56,921 bases of DNA, from NCBI GenBank assembly GCA_903826865.1, contig CAIKGD010000060.1:1-56921 (forward strand), given 5' to 3'. The stretch is from an uncultured Verrucomicrobiota bacterium. GTDB lineage: Bacteria; Verrucomicrobiota; Kiritimatiellia; Kiritimatiellales; Tichowtungiaceae. Below are positions 1 through 7,609 of this stretch, piece by piece. Below the pieces are notes generated by a model. The model saw nothing but the letters and a program-made list of their open reading frames with translations, was not told the origin of the DNA and did not search any database. Both the position numbers and the translations under genes were made by a program. The first letter of the stretch is position 1; every line of letters starts with the position of its first letter.

Positions 1-1419
1 AGCTCGGCCACGCTTTTCTTCTGGGTCAAGTGGATGGGCAAGCTGTTGCAGATTACCGGCCCGATGGATAGGAAGGAGCAGGGCATCAGCGGCGGCAAAT
101 GGATCGCCCTGGGTTCTCTGTCGGTCTTAACCATCCTAACCTGCATGTGCTTTCCGCTCATCTCCAATCAGTTTATTGAACCGTACATCGGCGGCGGGTT
201 TAAAGCGGCGGACAGCGTGCTGGGTCACAGCAACCTGATTGTCATGGCGATGATGCTGGGTATGGTGGCGATGTTTCCGCTCAGTTTTCTCAACTACAAC
301 CGCAAGGTGAAAGTGGTCGATGCCTATCTTGCCGGCGCCAATGTCGAATCGACCGACGGCCAGGCCCGTTTCCAGGGTTCGGCCGGTATCATCCGCGACA
401 TGTCGATGCGTAACTATTACATTGGCCAGCTGCTCGGCGAAGAACGGGTTTTCAAAGCCGGCTTCTGGGTTGCCATTGCGACGCTGATCGCACTGGCCGG
501 CACCTTCCTGCTGCCGATCAGCCTGCCGCAGGAAATTATTCACACCATCATCCCTCGCACGCTTTCACTCAAAGAGGTTTTGATCCGTCTCGGGGCTTAT
601 CTGGTGCTCGCTCCGCTGATTGGCGGTCTGCTGGCCGGTATCGACCGCAAACTGACCGCCCGTATGCAGGGCCGCCGCGGCCCGCCGGTGCGGCAGGCTT
701 TCTATGATGTCGCCAAACTCTGGGACAAAGAGGATATCGTCGTCCGGCGTTCGCAGAGTTTCTATATTTTCTTCTTCTTCCTGTTCATCGTTTTTACCGG
801 TGCGCTGTTCTTCTGCGGTTCCGACCTGCTGCTGGTGATCTTTTCGCTGACGCTGGCCGGTATCTTTCTTGTTCTCGCAGCCTACAAGGCCAGCTCGCCT
901 TACAGCTTCATCGGTGCCGAGCGCGAGCTGATCCAGATGGTCGCCTATGAACCGATGGTGCTGATGGCCGCTGTCGGCATGTACATGACCACCGGCAGTT
1001 TCCGGGTTGATGACATTTTCGCCAACCCCGCCAACCCGCTGAAACTGATCCTGATTTTCATCGGCTTTCTCTACATTCTGGAAATCAAGTTCCGCAAGTC
1101 GCCGTTCGATCTGTCGACCTCGCACCACGCCCATCAGGAACTGGTGAAGGGGATTACGACAGAATTCTCCGGCAAGATGCTGGCGCTGATTGAAATCGCC
1201 CATTGGTATGAGAACGTGATTCTGTTCGCATGGGTCGGCCTGTTCTTCGCCTTCAACCTGTGGGTCGGTGCCGCCGCCATGGTGCTGGTCTTCTTCTTTA
1301 TGATTTTCGTCGACAACACCTTCGCCCGCCTGAAGTGGCAGTTCGCCATCAAGAGCGCCTGGACGGTAAGTCTGGTGCTGGCGGTGGCCAACCTGATTCT
1401 TTTAGCCCTGTGGAAATGA
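1..1419 (+). CDS. echB: Ech-type [NiFe]-hydrogenase membrane subunit: EchA C-terminus fused to EchB (5' end outside window)
   Basis: The frame is open from base 1, so the gene begins upstream; the first ATG at 34 is only internal. The first ~185 codons resemble the C-terminal end of EchA/NuoL-like proton-pumping subunits (motifs VVDAYLAGANVE and RNYYIGQLLGEE). From about base 559 the protein becomes EchB/NuoH-like: DRKLTARMQGRRGPP, then FIGAERELIQMVAYEP and EIKFRKSPFDLSTSHHAHQE. There is no stop and no convincing internal start between the halves. Many hydrophobic segments place it in the inner membrane, where it would couple ferredoxin:H+ electron transfer to ion pumping. It is followed by echC after 13 bases. 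EchA and EchB are usually separate, so the fusion is notable. Confidence 0.9.
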   Translation, partial: SSATLFFWVKWMGKLLQITGPMDRKEQGISGGKWIALGSLSVLTILTCMCFPLISNQFIEPYIGGGFKAADSVLGHSNLIVMAMMLGMVAMFPLSFLNYNRKVKVVDAYLAGANVESTDGQARFQGSAGIIRDMSMRNYYIGQLLGEERVFKAGFWVAIATLIALAGTFLLPISLPQEIIHTIIPRTLSLKEVLIRLGAYLVLAPLIGGLLAGIDRKLTARMQGRRGPPVRQAFYDVAKLWDKEDIVVRRSQSFYIFFFFLFIVFTGALFFCGSDLLLVIFSLTLAGIFLVLAAYKASSPYSFIGAERELIQMVAYEPMVLMAAVGMYMTTGSFRVDDIFANPANPLKLILIFIGFLYILEIKFRKSPFDLSTSHHAHQELVKGITTEFSGKMLALIEIAHWYENVILFAWVGLFFAFNLWVGAAAMVLVFFFMIFVDNTFARLKWQFAIKSAWTVSLVLAVANLILLALWK

Positions 1420-1432
1420 GAGGAACACCCGT

Positions 1433-2338
1433 ATGACCGCTTTTAAAAAGTCCCCGTGGGTGATCCATTACGATGCATCGAGCTGCAACGGCTGCGACAT
1501 CGAAGTGCTCGCCTGCCTGATGCCGAAGTTTGATGTTGAGCGTTTCGGTATCATCAACACCGGCAATCCCAAGCATGCCGACATCTTTCTGGTTACCGGT
1601 TCGGTCAATGTCCAGAACGCGCCGGTTGTCCGCAACATTTACGCCCAGATGCCCGAACCGAAGGTCGTTGTCGCCATCGGCATCTGCGGCACGTCCGGCG
1701 GTATTTTCCGCGAATGCTACAACGTCCTCGGCGGCATCGATACGGTGATTCCGGTCGATGTCTATGTTCCGGGCTGCGCGGCCCGTCCCGAAGCGATTAT
1801 CGACGGCGTGGTGCGCGCGCTGGATGTGCTGGAAGAGAAGCGGCGCTTTATGAACTCTTCTGCTGATTCGGTCGGCGGCGGATTCATGATTAACCGCGCC
1901 AACCAGAAAGACATTCCCGAAATTCTCGCGCTGCAGAAAATCGCTTACCGCAGCGAAGCCGAGCTTTACGGCGATGACAGCGTTCCGGCGCTGGGGCAGA
2001 CGATGGAACAGATCACCGCTGATTTTGACCGGATGATTTTCATCAAAGCGGTCGTCAACGGCAAGATAATCGGTTCGATCCGCGGTTTCCGCGACGGAGA
2101 TACCGCCCGTATCAGCCGGGTGGCCGTTCATCCGTATTTCCAGAGAAAAGGGCTCGCCACCCGGTTGATCAAACAGATTGAGCAGGAAGTCGGCGATGTC
2201 CGCATCTACGAGGCCTTCACCGGTCACCAGAGCCTGCGGAACCTCCACCTTTATGAAAAAATGGGTTACCGGCAGATCCGGACCGAACCGTTCACCCCGA
2301 CGGTGAACTGGGTTTATTTGCAGAAGGAGCGCACATGA
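1433..2338 (+). CDS. echC: Ech hydrogenase small subunit (EchC) fused to a GNAT N-acetyltransferase
   Basis: Residues 1-145 are a hydrogenase small subunit / NuoB-like protein with the four Cys expected for the proximal [4Fe-4S] cluster (C18, C21, C85, C115; motifs SSCNGCDIEV and PGCAARPEAII). It passes electrons to the EchE active site. After a short linker, residues 152-301 are a complete GNAT domain with the acetyl-CoA loop VAVHPYFQRKGLA and a YEKMGYR end. No stop separates the parts. An internal ATG at 1886, preceded by GGCGGA, could give a free GNAT. RBS AGAGGAA lies upstream of the ATG at 1433, and the stop overlaps the echD start (ATGA). The family's small subunits normally end near residue 145. 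The acetylation target is unknown. Confidence 0.9.
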   Translation: MTAFKKSPWVIHYDASSCNGCDIEVLACLMPKFDVERFGIINTGNPKHADIFLVTGSVNVQNAPVVRNIYAQMPEPKVVVAIGICGTSGGIFRECYNVLGGIDTVIPVDVYVPGCAARPEAIIDGVVRALDVLEEKRRFMNSSADSVGGGFMINRANQKDIPEILALQKIAYRSEAELYGDDSVPALGQTMEQITADFDRMIFIKAVVNGKIIGSIRGFRDGDTARISRVAVHPYFQRKGLATRLIKQIEQEVGDVRIYEAFTGHQSLRNLHLYEKMGYRQIRTEPFTPTVNWVYLQKERT

Positions 2339-2727
2339 TCGAAGAACAGACCATCATCGCCGTCATGCCGGAAACGCTGGCGGCCGAAACGCGCAAGATG
2401 AAAGAGCAGGGATACCGGCTGGTTCAAATATGCGTCACGCGGCTGGGCGAAGAACTTCAGCTGGACTACAGCTTTGATCTCAACCGCCGGTTCGTCAATT
2501 TCCGCTTCCGTCTGCCGAAGACCGGTGCCCGCGTTCCAAGTGTCAGCGGCATCTACTGGTGCGCCTTCACCTACGAGAACGAGATCAGCGACCTGTTCGG
2601 CGTTCAGGTGGACGGCAACGTTCTCGATTTTAAAGGCACTTTCTACAAGACCGCCATGAAGCATCCGTTCATTCAAGACGCCGCACCGGCTCCTGTTCCG
2701 GCTCCGGCCAAACCGGGAGATCAATAG
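2335..2727 (+). CDS. echD: Ech hydrogenase subunit EchD (NuoC-like)
   Basis: A 130-residue protein resembling the NuoC / 30-kDa subunit domain, with SGIYWCAFTYENEISDLFGV corresponding to the NuoC signature for the segment before the large subunit. It is a soluble peripheral scaffold subunit of the Ech complex. The ATG overlaps the echC stop by 4 bp and has AGGAG 6 bases upstream, inside echC. The C-terminal tail is rich in Ala and Pro and looks disordered. Two bases separate its stop from echE. Confidence 0.88.
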   Translation: MIEEQTIIAVMPETLAAETRKMKEQGYRLVQICVTRLGEELQLDYSFDLNRRFVNFRFRLPKTGARVPSVSGIYWCAFTYENEISDLFGVQVDGNVLDFKGTFYKTAMKHPFIQDAAPAPVPAPAKPGDQ

Positions 2728-2729
2728 TC

Positions 2730-3809
2730 ATGGGCAATCGCACAATTATCCCTTTCGGCCCGCAGCATCCGGTGCTTCCGGAGCCGATTCATATCGACCT
2801 GATCGTCGAAGACGAAAAAGTCGTCGAGGCCGTGCCGTCTATCGGATTCATCCACCGCGGACTGGAAAAGCTGGTCGAGAAGAAGGACTTCATCGAGTAC
2901 GTCTATGTCGCCGAGCGCATTTGCGGTATCTGCAGCTTCATTCACGGCCAGACCTACTGTCAGGGCATCGAAGAAATCATGAAGATTGAAGTTCCGGTGC
3001 GCGCCAAATATTTGCGGACGATTTGGGGCGAACTCTCCCGCATTCACAGTCATTTGCTGTGGGCCGGCCTGATGGCCGACGGTTTCGGTTTTGAATCACT
3101 GTTCATGCACAGCTGGCGTGTCCGCGAGCACGTTCTCGACATCATCGAGGCGACCACCGGAGGCCGGGTTATCTTCGGCTCCTGCAAAGTGGGCGGCGCA
3201 CGCCGCGATATTCCGCCCGAACAGATGCGCTGGCTGCTGTCGGAACTGGAAGTGATTGAGAAAGAAATGCGGCTTATCGCCGACATCTTCCTCAACGACA
3301 ACTCGGTCAAACATCGTCTCTGCGGCGTTGGCGTCATCTCTAAAGAAGATGCCATCGTTCTCGGCGCGGTCGGCCCGACTCTGCGCGGTAGCGGTGTTGC
3401 CGATGATATGCGCCTGCTGAAATACGCGGCCTTCGGCGACCTGGATTTCCAGCCGATTTCAAGACCGGAAGGCGACTCCTACAGCCGTTGCGCCGTGCGT
3501 TGCGCCGAGCTGTTTCAGTCGGTCGACCTGATCCGTCAGGCGGCGGCGAAAATACCGGAAGGCGACATCGCTGTTAAAGTGACCGGCAACCCCGACGGCG
3601 AATTCTTCTCGCGCGTCGAACAGCCTCGCGGCGAAGTGGTTTACTACATCAAAGGCAACGGCACAAAAAATCTGACCCGCTTCCGCGCCCGTACGCCGAC
3701 TTTCGCCAACGTTCCGCCGCTGGTCAAAATGCTGGCGGGCTGTGAATTAGCCGACGTTCCGGTTCTTGTCCTGACCATTGACCCTTGCATCAGCTGCACG
3801 GAGAGGTAA
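2730..3809 (+). CDS. echE: Ech hydrogenase large, [NiFe]-site subunit EchE (NuoD-like)
   Basis: A 359-residue catalytic subunit. The NiFe ligands are visible as the N-terminal motif ERICGICSFIHGQ (C65, C68) and the C-terminal motif DPCISCTER (C353, C356). The stop codon follows that motif directly, so there is no C-terminal peptide for a maturation protease to remove. This has been described for some group 4 enzymes such as M. barkeri Ech and CooH. It would reduce protons or oxidise H2 on the cytoplasmic side, exchanging electrons with EchC and EchF. RBS GGAG precedes ATG 2730. Nickel insertion would depend on HypA, encoded three genes on. Confidence 0.95.
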   Translation: MGNRTIIPFGPQHPVLPEPIHIDLIVEDEKVVEAVPSIGFIHRGLEKLVEKKDFIEYVYVAERICGICSFIHGQTYCQGIEEIMKIEVPVRAKYLRTIWGELSRIHSHLLWAGLMADGFGFESLFMHSWRVREHVLDIIEATTGGRVIFGSCKVGGARRDIPPEQMRWLLSELEVIEKEMRLIADIFLNDNSVKHRLCGVGVISKEDAIVLGAVGPTLRGSGVADDMRLLKYAAFGDLDFQPISRPEGDSYSRCAVRCAELFQSVDLIRQAAAKIPEGDIAVKVTGNPDGEFFSRVEQPRGEVVYYIKGNGTKNLTRFRARTPTFANVPPLVKMLAGCELADVPVLVLTIDPCISCTER

Positions 3810-3814
3810 ATACC

Positions 3815-4144
3815 ATGGCATTCTTCCAAATGAAAAAAATGATTCTGGCGTGGACGTTCCGTACGCCGGTCACAACCAAGTACCCGTTCGAACCCCGGAA
3901 GATATGCCCCGGTTCGCGCGGCCGTCTTGACATCAAGATATCTGACTGCATCTTCTGCAGCCTGTGCGCCAAGCGCTGCCCGACTCAGGCGCTGGATGTC
4001 GATAAGGTGAATAAAAAATGGCATATCGACCGCCTGCGCTGCATCTCCTGCGGCTACTGCGTTGAAGTCTGTCCGAAAAAGTGTCTGCACCTGACCGGCG
4101 ATCATGGTATCCCGACCGTGACCAAGGACATGGAGACGTTCTGA
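3815..4144 (+). CDS. echF: Ech hydrogenase ferredoxin subunit EchF (2x[4Fe-4S])
   Basis: A 109-residue polyferredoxin with two classic clusters, CIFCSLCAKRCP and CISCGYCVEVCP. It is the electron entry point from soluble ferredoxin to the NiFe subunit, and is NuoI-like. I chose ATG 3815 because GGAGAGG sits 8 bases upstream and the protein then begins MAFFQMKKMILAWTF. An earlier in-frame start at 3785 would lie inside the echE 3' end. It is the last structural subunit of the operon; hypA follows after one base. Confidence 0.93.
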   Translation: MAFFQMKKMILAWTFRTPVTTKYPFEPRKICPGSRGRLDIKISDCIFCSLCAKRCPTQALDVDKVNKKWHIDRLRCISCGYCVEVCPKKCLHLTGDHGIPTVTKDMETF

Positions 4145-4145
4145 A

Positions 4146-4490
4146 ATGCACGAAGACCACCTCATTGACGGCGTTGTCGCTGAAGTGAAACGGCGGATAC
4201 TGGCGGCGGGCGCGTCGAAGGTCAGCCGCATTGTTCTTGAGCTGAGCCCCGATTCGCACATGGACGAAATATCGGTGGAAATGCATCTGGAGTCGCATCT
4301 GGCTGAAGAACCGGAACTGGCCGGTGCGAAAATCGAATACCGCCATGTGCCGCCGCGTCTTTACTGTCCGGCCTGCAATGCCGAATTTGAACGCCAGCCC
4401 GGCGTCTTTACCTGTCCCCAATGCGCCAAACCCGGCCGCCCCTGCGGCCACCGTTCCGGCCTGCGGGTGCTCGACGTGGACTTGATCTGA
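4146..4490 (+). CDS. hypA: HypA, nickel metallochaperone for hydrogenase maturation
   Basis: A 114-residue HypA/HybF family protein. It starts MHE, with His2 as the known nickel ligand, and has a zinc-finger region around YCPACN and CPQC (residues ~77-96) that normally carries a structural Zn. It delivers Ni to the [NiFe] site with HypB. No hypB, hypD, hypE or hypF is seen in the window. RBS GGAGACG lies upstream. The stop overlaps the next gene (TGATG), indicating translational coupling within the ech operon. Confidence 0.9.
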   Translation: MHEDHLIDGVVAEVKRRILAAGASKVSRIVLELSPDSHMDEISVEMHLESHLAEEPELAGAKIEYRHVPPRLYCPACNAEFERQPGVFTCPQCAKPGRPCGHRSGLRVLDVDLI

Positions 4491-5806
4491 TGTGCTACGC
4501 GCTTCCAGGTGTTGTGACAGAGATTAACGGTCGCAACGCCGTAATCAGCTACTTCGGCGAAATCCGTTCGGCGCTCTGTGAACTCACCAATGTTCAGCCC
4601 GGCGACTACGTCTATGCGCAGGGCGGGTATGTGATCGAAAAAGTCGATCCCGACTTCGCCCGCGAAATGCTCGATACCTGGAACGAACTGTTTCTGGTTT
4701 TGCAGGAGCGCGATACCGCGATGTCGGCGCGGCCCGCGCCGGAACCGGCCGACCGCCCGCTCCAGGATAGTCTCGATCAGGCCGGCGCCGGCCTGCCGAT
4801 CTCCCGCGATGAGCTGCGTTATCTGCTGACCATCGATGAGCCGGACCGCCTTGAACGGCTCTACCGCACCGCGAACGCCGTTCGGCATCTGCATCACCGC
4901 AACTCATGCTGCGTGCATGGCATTCTTGAAATTTCAAACTACTGCGCCAGCGACTGTCTTTACTGCGGTCTGGCGGCCAACTCCACGCTGACCCGGCGCT
5001 ACCGGATGACCCGCGACGAAATTCTCGAAGCGGCCAAGGAAGCGATTGAAGGCTTCGGCTTTAAATCGCTGGTGCTCCAGTCCGGCGAAGATCCGGCTTA
5101 CACTCCGGCGTTTCTGGCGGAAATTGTCGCCGAGATTAAACGGCTACACGGCGTCTTTATCTGCGTCAGCTTCGGCGAAGTCGGCCTCGACGGCTTGGAT
5201 ATGCTTTACGAAGCCGGAGCCCGCGCTCTGCTCATGCGATTTGAAACATCGGATGCCAAACTTTACGCCGCGCTCCATCCCGGCGACACGCTGGAAGACC
5301 GCCTGAGCCATCTGCGCCACGCGCTCAAGACCGGCTGGCTGACCGTGACCGGCGGACTGATCGGTCTGCCCGGCCAGACGGTTGATTCACTCGCCGACGA
5401 CATTCTGCTGGCCGGTGAACTGAATGCCGAAATGTTCAGCTTCGGCCCGGTGCTGGCGAGTCACCGTCGTCGTGACATTGTTCCCGCCACTGAATCGCAG
5501 ATGCTTCGTGCACTGGCCGCCGCCCGGATTGCCGCGCCGCCGCAGGCCAAAGTACTTGTCACCACCGCTTTTGAAACGCTTTCACCGAACGCCCGTGAAC
5601 GCGGACTGATGGCGGGTGCCAGCTCGGTCATGCTGAATGTCACGCCGCTCCGTTACCGCGCTGACTATGCGATCTACGATGGCCGTGCTCACGCTGACGA
5701 AAGTATCGCCGATCAGACCCGCGCCATCATCAAATTGCTGGACCGCCTCGGCCGCGCTCCCAGCGACCTCGGCGTTGCCACGCCTTCGCTATCAAAGCTT
5801 GGGTAG
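4490..5806 (+). CDS. HypC-like domain fused to HydE-like radical SAM maturase
   Basis: The start at 4490 gives a HypC-like N-terminus, MCYALPG, with the conserved Cys2. In the HypC signature the usual VHxGF is here AQGGYVI, so the His that with Cys2 binds the Fe(CN)2CO unit in E. coli HypC is replaced by Gln44. From about residue 120 a radical SAM protein of the HydE/BioB type follows, with the CX3CX2C cluster C152-C156-C159 (CASDCLYCG), VLQSGEDPAYTP and GLPGQTVDSL. HydE builds the [FeFe] H-cluster dithiolate, and an [FeFe] hydrogenase lies 8 kb away. However, the segment SFGPVLASHRRRD differs from canonical HydE, so a HydE paralogue with another role is possible. It is coupled to hypA by TGATG. 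The last 60 bp are duplicated downstream (6404-6465). Confidence 0.8.
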   Translation: MCYALPGVVTEINGRNAVISYFGEIRSALCELTNVQPGDYVYAQGGYVIEKVDPDFAREMLDTWNELFLVLQERDTAMSARPAPEPADRPLQDSLDQAGAGLPISRDELRYLLTIDEPDRLERLYRTANAVRHLHHRNSCCVHGILEISNYCASDCLYCGLAANSTLTRRYRMTRDEILEAAKEAIEGFGFKSLVLQSGEDPAYTPAFLAEIVAEIKRLHGVFICVSFGEVGLDGLDMLYEAGARALLMRFETSDAKLYAALHPGDTLEDRLSHLRHALKTGWLTVTGGLIGLPGQTVDSLADDILLAGELNAEMFSFGPVLASHRRRDIVPATESQMLRALAAARIAAPPQAKVLVTTAFETLSPNARERGLMAGASSVMLNVTPLRYRADYAIYDGRAHADESIADQTRAIIKLLDRLGRAPSDLGVATPSLSKLG

Positions 5807-5809
5807 GGG
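5748..5809 (+). repeat. Gene-tail direct repeat, copy 1 (end of hypC-hydE)
   Basis: A 62-bp segment covering the last codons (GRAPSDLGVATPSLSKLG) and stop of the HypC-HydE gene. It recurs at 6404-6465 with no gaps and 7 substitutions, six of them synonymous in the gene's frame. The two copies bracket the ParE/antitoxin pair. Confidence 0.92.
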
Positions 5810-5848
5810 GACTCAGGCACTGAGGCACAAAGGCACAGAGTTTTTCGG

Positions 5849-6142
5849 TCAGTAAATTTCGGGAATTCCTCTGGCGGAATGCCAGATACGGATAATCTCG
5901 ATGTTATTTCGATTTACGCGATAAACAATCCGGCAAGGTCGCCTGATCACCTCGCGAATCTGTTCATCCCGCAGTTCAGGAACAATTCGTCCGCTGAGCG
6001 GGAAGTCAGCAAGGTGCTCAACGGCATCAAAGAGCGATGAAACAAAACGTCTGGCGATCTCCGGGCTGTCGAGTGATATGTAATCCCGCAAATCCATTAG
6101 ATCCCAGCGGGCGGATGGGGACCAGATTATTTGGAAAGCCAT
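5849..6142 (-). CDS. ParE/RelE-family toxin
   Basis: A 97-residue protein with the ParE pattern: IIWSPSARWDLMDLRDYIS near the N-terminus, FPLSGRIVPEL in the middle and CRIVYRVNRNNIEIIRIWH near the C-terminus. These toxins act on gyrase (ParE) or ribosome-bound mRNA (RelE); sequence alone does not settle which. Its start overlaps the upstream antitoxin stop by 16 bp, the usual coupled order of antitoxin then toxin. It is convergent with the ech operon and sits between the two tail repeats. Confidence 0.85.
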   Translation of the reverse strand: MAFQIIWSPSARWDLMDLRDYISLDSPEIARRFVSSLFDAVEHLADFPLSGRIVPELRDEQIREVIRRPCRIVYRVNRNNIEIIRIWHSARGIPEIY

Positions 6143-6312
6143 TCCGCGAACTCCTCTTTAACCACGCTGTGCGCAATGCCTTCGCTGCGGTCGAGCTCAC
6201 AAAGTCCTTTGCGCAGACCGGCCGCGAAGTGGATGCGTTCTTCAATCTGCATCCAGTCGGCGCTGTCCGGCAGGCGGCTGATGGTCTGGATCGCTAGTTC
6301 TTTAGTTGTCAT
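6127..6312 (-). CDS. Antitoxin partner of the ParE-like toxin
   Basis: A 61-residue acidic small protein (MTTKELAIQTISRLPD...) with the pattern ADWMQIEERIHFAAGLRKGL and a KEEFAEWLSK end. It is typical of short antitoxins paired with ParE/RelE. I chose ATG at 6312 because GGAGGGG lies 6 bases upstream, whereas the earlier in-frame ATG at 6327 would overlap that site. The 16-bp overlap with the toxin supports co-translation. Confidence 0.75.
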   Translation of the reverse strand: MTTKELAIQTISRLPDSADWMQIEERIHFAAGLRKGLCELDRSEGIAHSVVKEEFAEWLSK

Positions 6313-6403
6313 CGGAAACCCCTCCATTAAAGCGGCAGTATCTTAGCATATGTGTTTTCGGAGCGAAAAGTTTCAATTTCCAGAACGGGGCGCAGACAAA
6401 TTA

Positions 6404-6465
6404 TCGGCCGCGCTCCCAGCGACCTCGGTGTCGCCATGCCGTCGCTTTCCAAACTTGGGTAGGGG
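6404..6465 (+). repeat. Gene-tail direct repeat, copy 2 (displaced hydE-like gene end)
   Basis: The second copy, offset exactly 656 bp from copy 1. It still reads GRAPSDLGVAMPSLSKLG followed by TAG. Differences from copy 1 are at third positions except one T-to-M change. It has no start or upstream coding part and is a relic of another allele's 3' end. Confidence 0.9.
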
Positions 6466-6560
6466 AAGATGTCGGACACTATAGAGTTTCGGCGAAGACC
6501 GATATTCGGTAAAAATGCCGAAACAATAGAATCTATACCAAACATTCCTTTTGCCTTTTC

Positions 6561-7364
6561 TCATTTGAGGCGAATCGACCGAACGAACTCCGCATATCTG
6601 CTGTCGAGTTGACCAAATAACGACTCGGATACTGCGACTGTGCCGGTAAAAAACTTTCCGCGTGCGACCAACACGTAGCCCTTTTTCATCACTTTGAGAC
6701 CATCAAAGTCCGCAGACATCAGATATTCGATTCCTTTTAATCCTTGACGTCCGATAGAAATCTCCTTGGTAGAAATCACTTTTCCTCCTCTCAAGTAACT
6801 TATCGCGTTCGCATCGACGAAGAGGCGCAATGCCGTGGTTTCTTCTTCAGGGCGGATACAAATAGAGCGGCCATCCTTCCGCTCTAGAATACTGACCGCA
6901 TAAATAATCGTCTGATTATCTTTTACTGTAACTGACTGATAGCTGGTTCCAACCATTGAGTCCAAATCGAGGCTTATTTCTTGAACTGTAGATGGGAATT
7001 CAGCCGAAAAGCCGTGCTCTATATTTTCGAATGCGACTGCTGACGCTGAAAAGGGAATCATCAAATTAATAATGAGGTATACTACTATCGGGTTTTCAAT
7101 GACAAAGCCTCGGACACCAAGTTTGCTGGACGATTTTTGTATATTCCACATCGGCAAATAGCCAAAAAATGTAGTGGCCACTGCTGTTGTTATTGTTAGC
7201 AGTTTAGTCCAGTAATTCTGTTGCTCGCCGAAAAATATGCTGGCCGATCCAAACGCATGACCCATCCGAGTCATATCAAATTCATTCATATATGGTGATA
7301 TTTTTCCGCTGGCGTTGCTCTCAATCTGCGGATTCATTTGATGCTCTTTCGGTTCCTTATTCAT
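6561..7364 (-). CDS. Hypothetical membrane-anchored protein
   Basis: Not recognised. From the ATG at 7364 it would be 267 residues; an earlier in-frame ATG at 7424 has no better support. It shows one hydrophobic segment (LLTITTAVATTFFGY), then a second (YLIINLMIPFSASAVAFE) that looks like a signal peptide or anchor. A soluble domain of about 150 residues follows, ending MSADFDGLKVMKKGYVLVARG and FVRSIRLK. The true start could be closer to the second hydrophobic segment. The region is visibly richer in A+T than its neighbours and lies between a duplicated gene tail and a gene remnant, so acquisition by transfer is likely. Confidence 0.45.
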   Translation of the reverse strand: MNKEPKEHQMNPQIESNASGKISPYMNEFDMTRMGHAFGSASIFFGEQQNYWTKLLTITTAVATTFFGYLPMWNIQKSSSKLGVRGFVIENPIVVYLIINLMIPFSASAVAFENIEHGFSAEFPSTVQEISLDLDSMVGTSYQSVTVKDNQTIIYAVSILERKDGRSICIRPEEETTALRLFVDANAISYLRGGKVISTKEISIGRQGLKGIEYLMSADFDGLKVMKKGYVLVARGKFFTGTVAVSESLFGQLDSRYAEFVRSIRLK

Positions 7365-7414
7365 TGCTAATCTACTTTCATTAACGCCAGCAACGAGCAT
7401 TGACCCGATGTGGG

Positions 7415-7609
7415 TCAATGGCACGGTTCGCCTTCCGCAGTGACCAGCGACTTGTCATAGATACCGACAGGACTTCGTTTTGGGAATCGCTGCGCCGTGT
7501 TTGTTAGGAGTTGCAATGCGGGCTGATTAGGCTCAATGAGGTAGAAACACTCAGGGATAATGTGTGCCTTCACGCCCCGTCCATATTTTCCTGTTAGCTT
7601 GCAGATCAT
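7415..7609 (-). pseudogene. 5' remnant of an HNH-like family gene (tentative)
   Basis: Sixty-four codons starting MICKLTGKYGRGVKAHIIPECF and containing RSPVGIYDKSLVTAEGE. From memory this resembles the N-terminus of small HNH-nuclease-like proteins with a Cys-containing start and an AHIIP motif. Coding stops soon after EGE, where that family would continue for more than 100 residues. It is probably a truncated gene. The family assignment is weak. Confidence 0.35.

Noticed and set aside
1886-2338. GNAT as a separate gene after echC
   Set aside because: No stop codon separates it from echC and only a weak ribosome site precedes the ATG at 1886; kept as a fusion with a note.
6404-6465. A second, tandem hydE-like gene
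   Set aside because: Only the last ~20 codons are present, without body or start.
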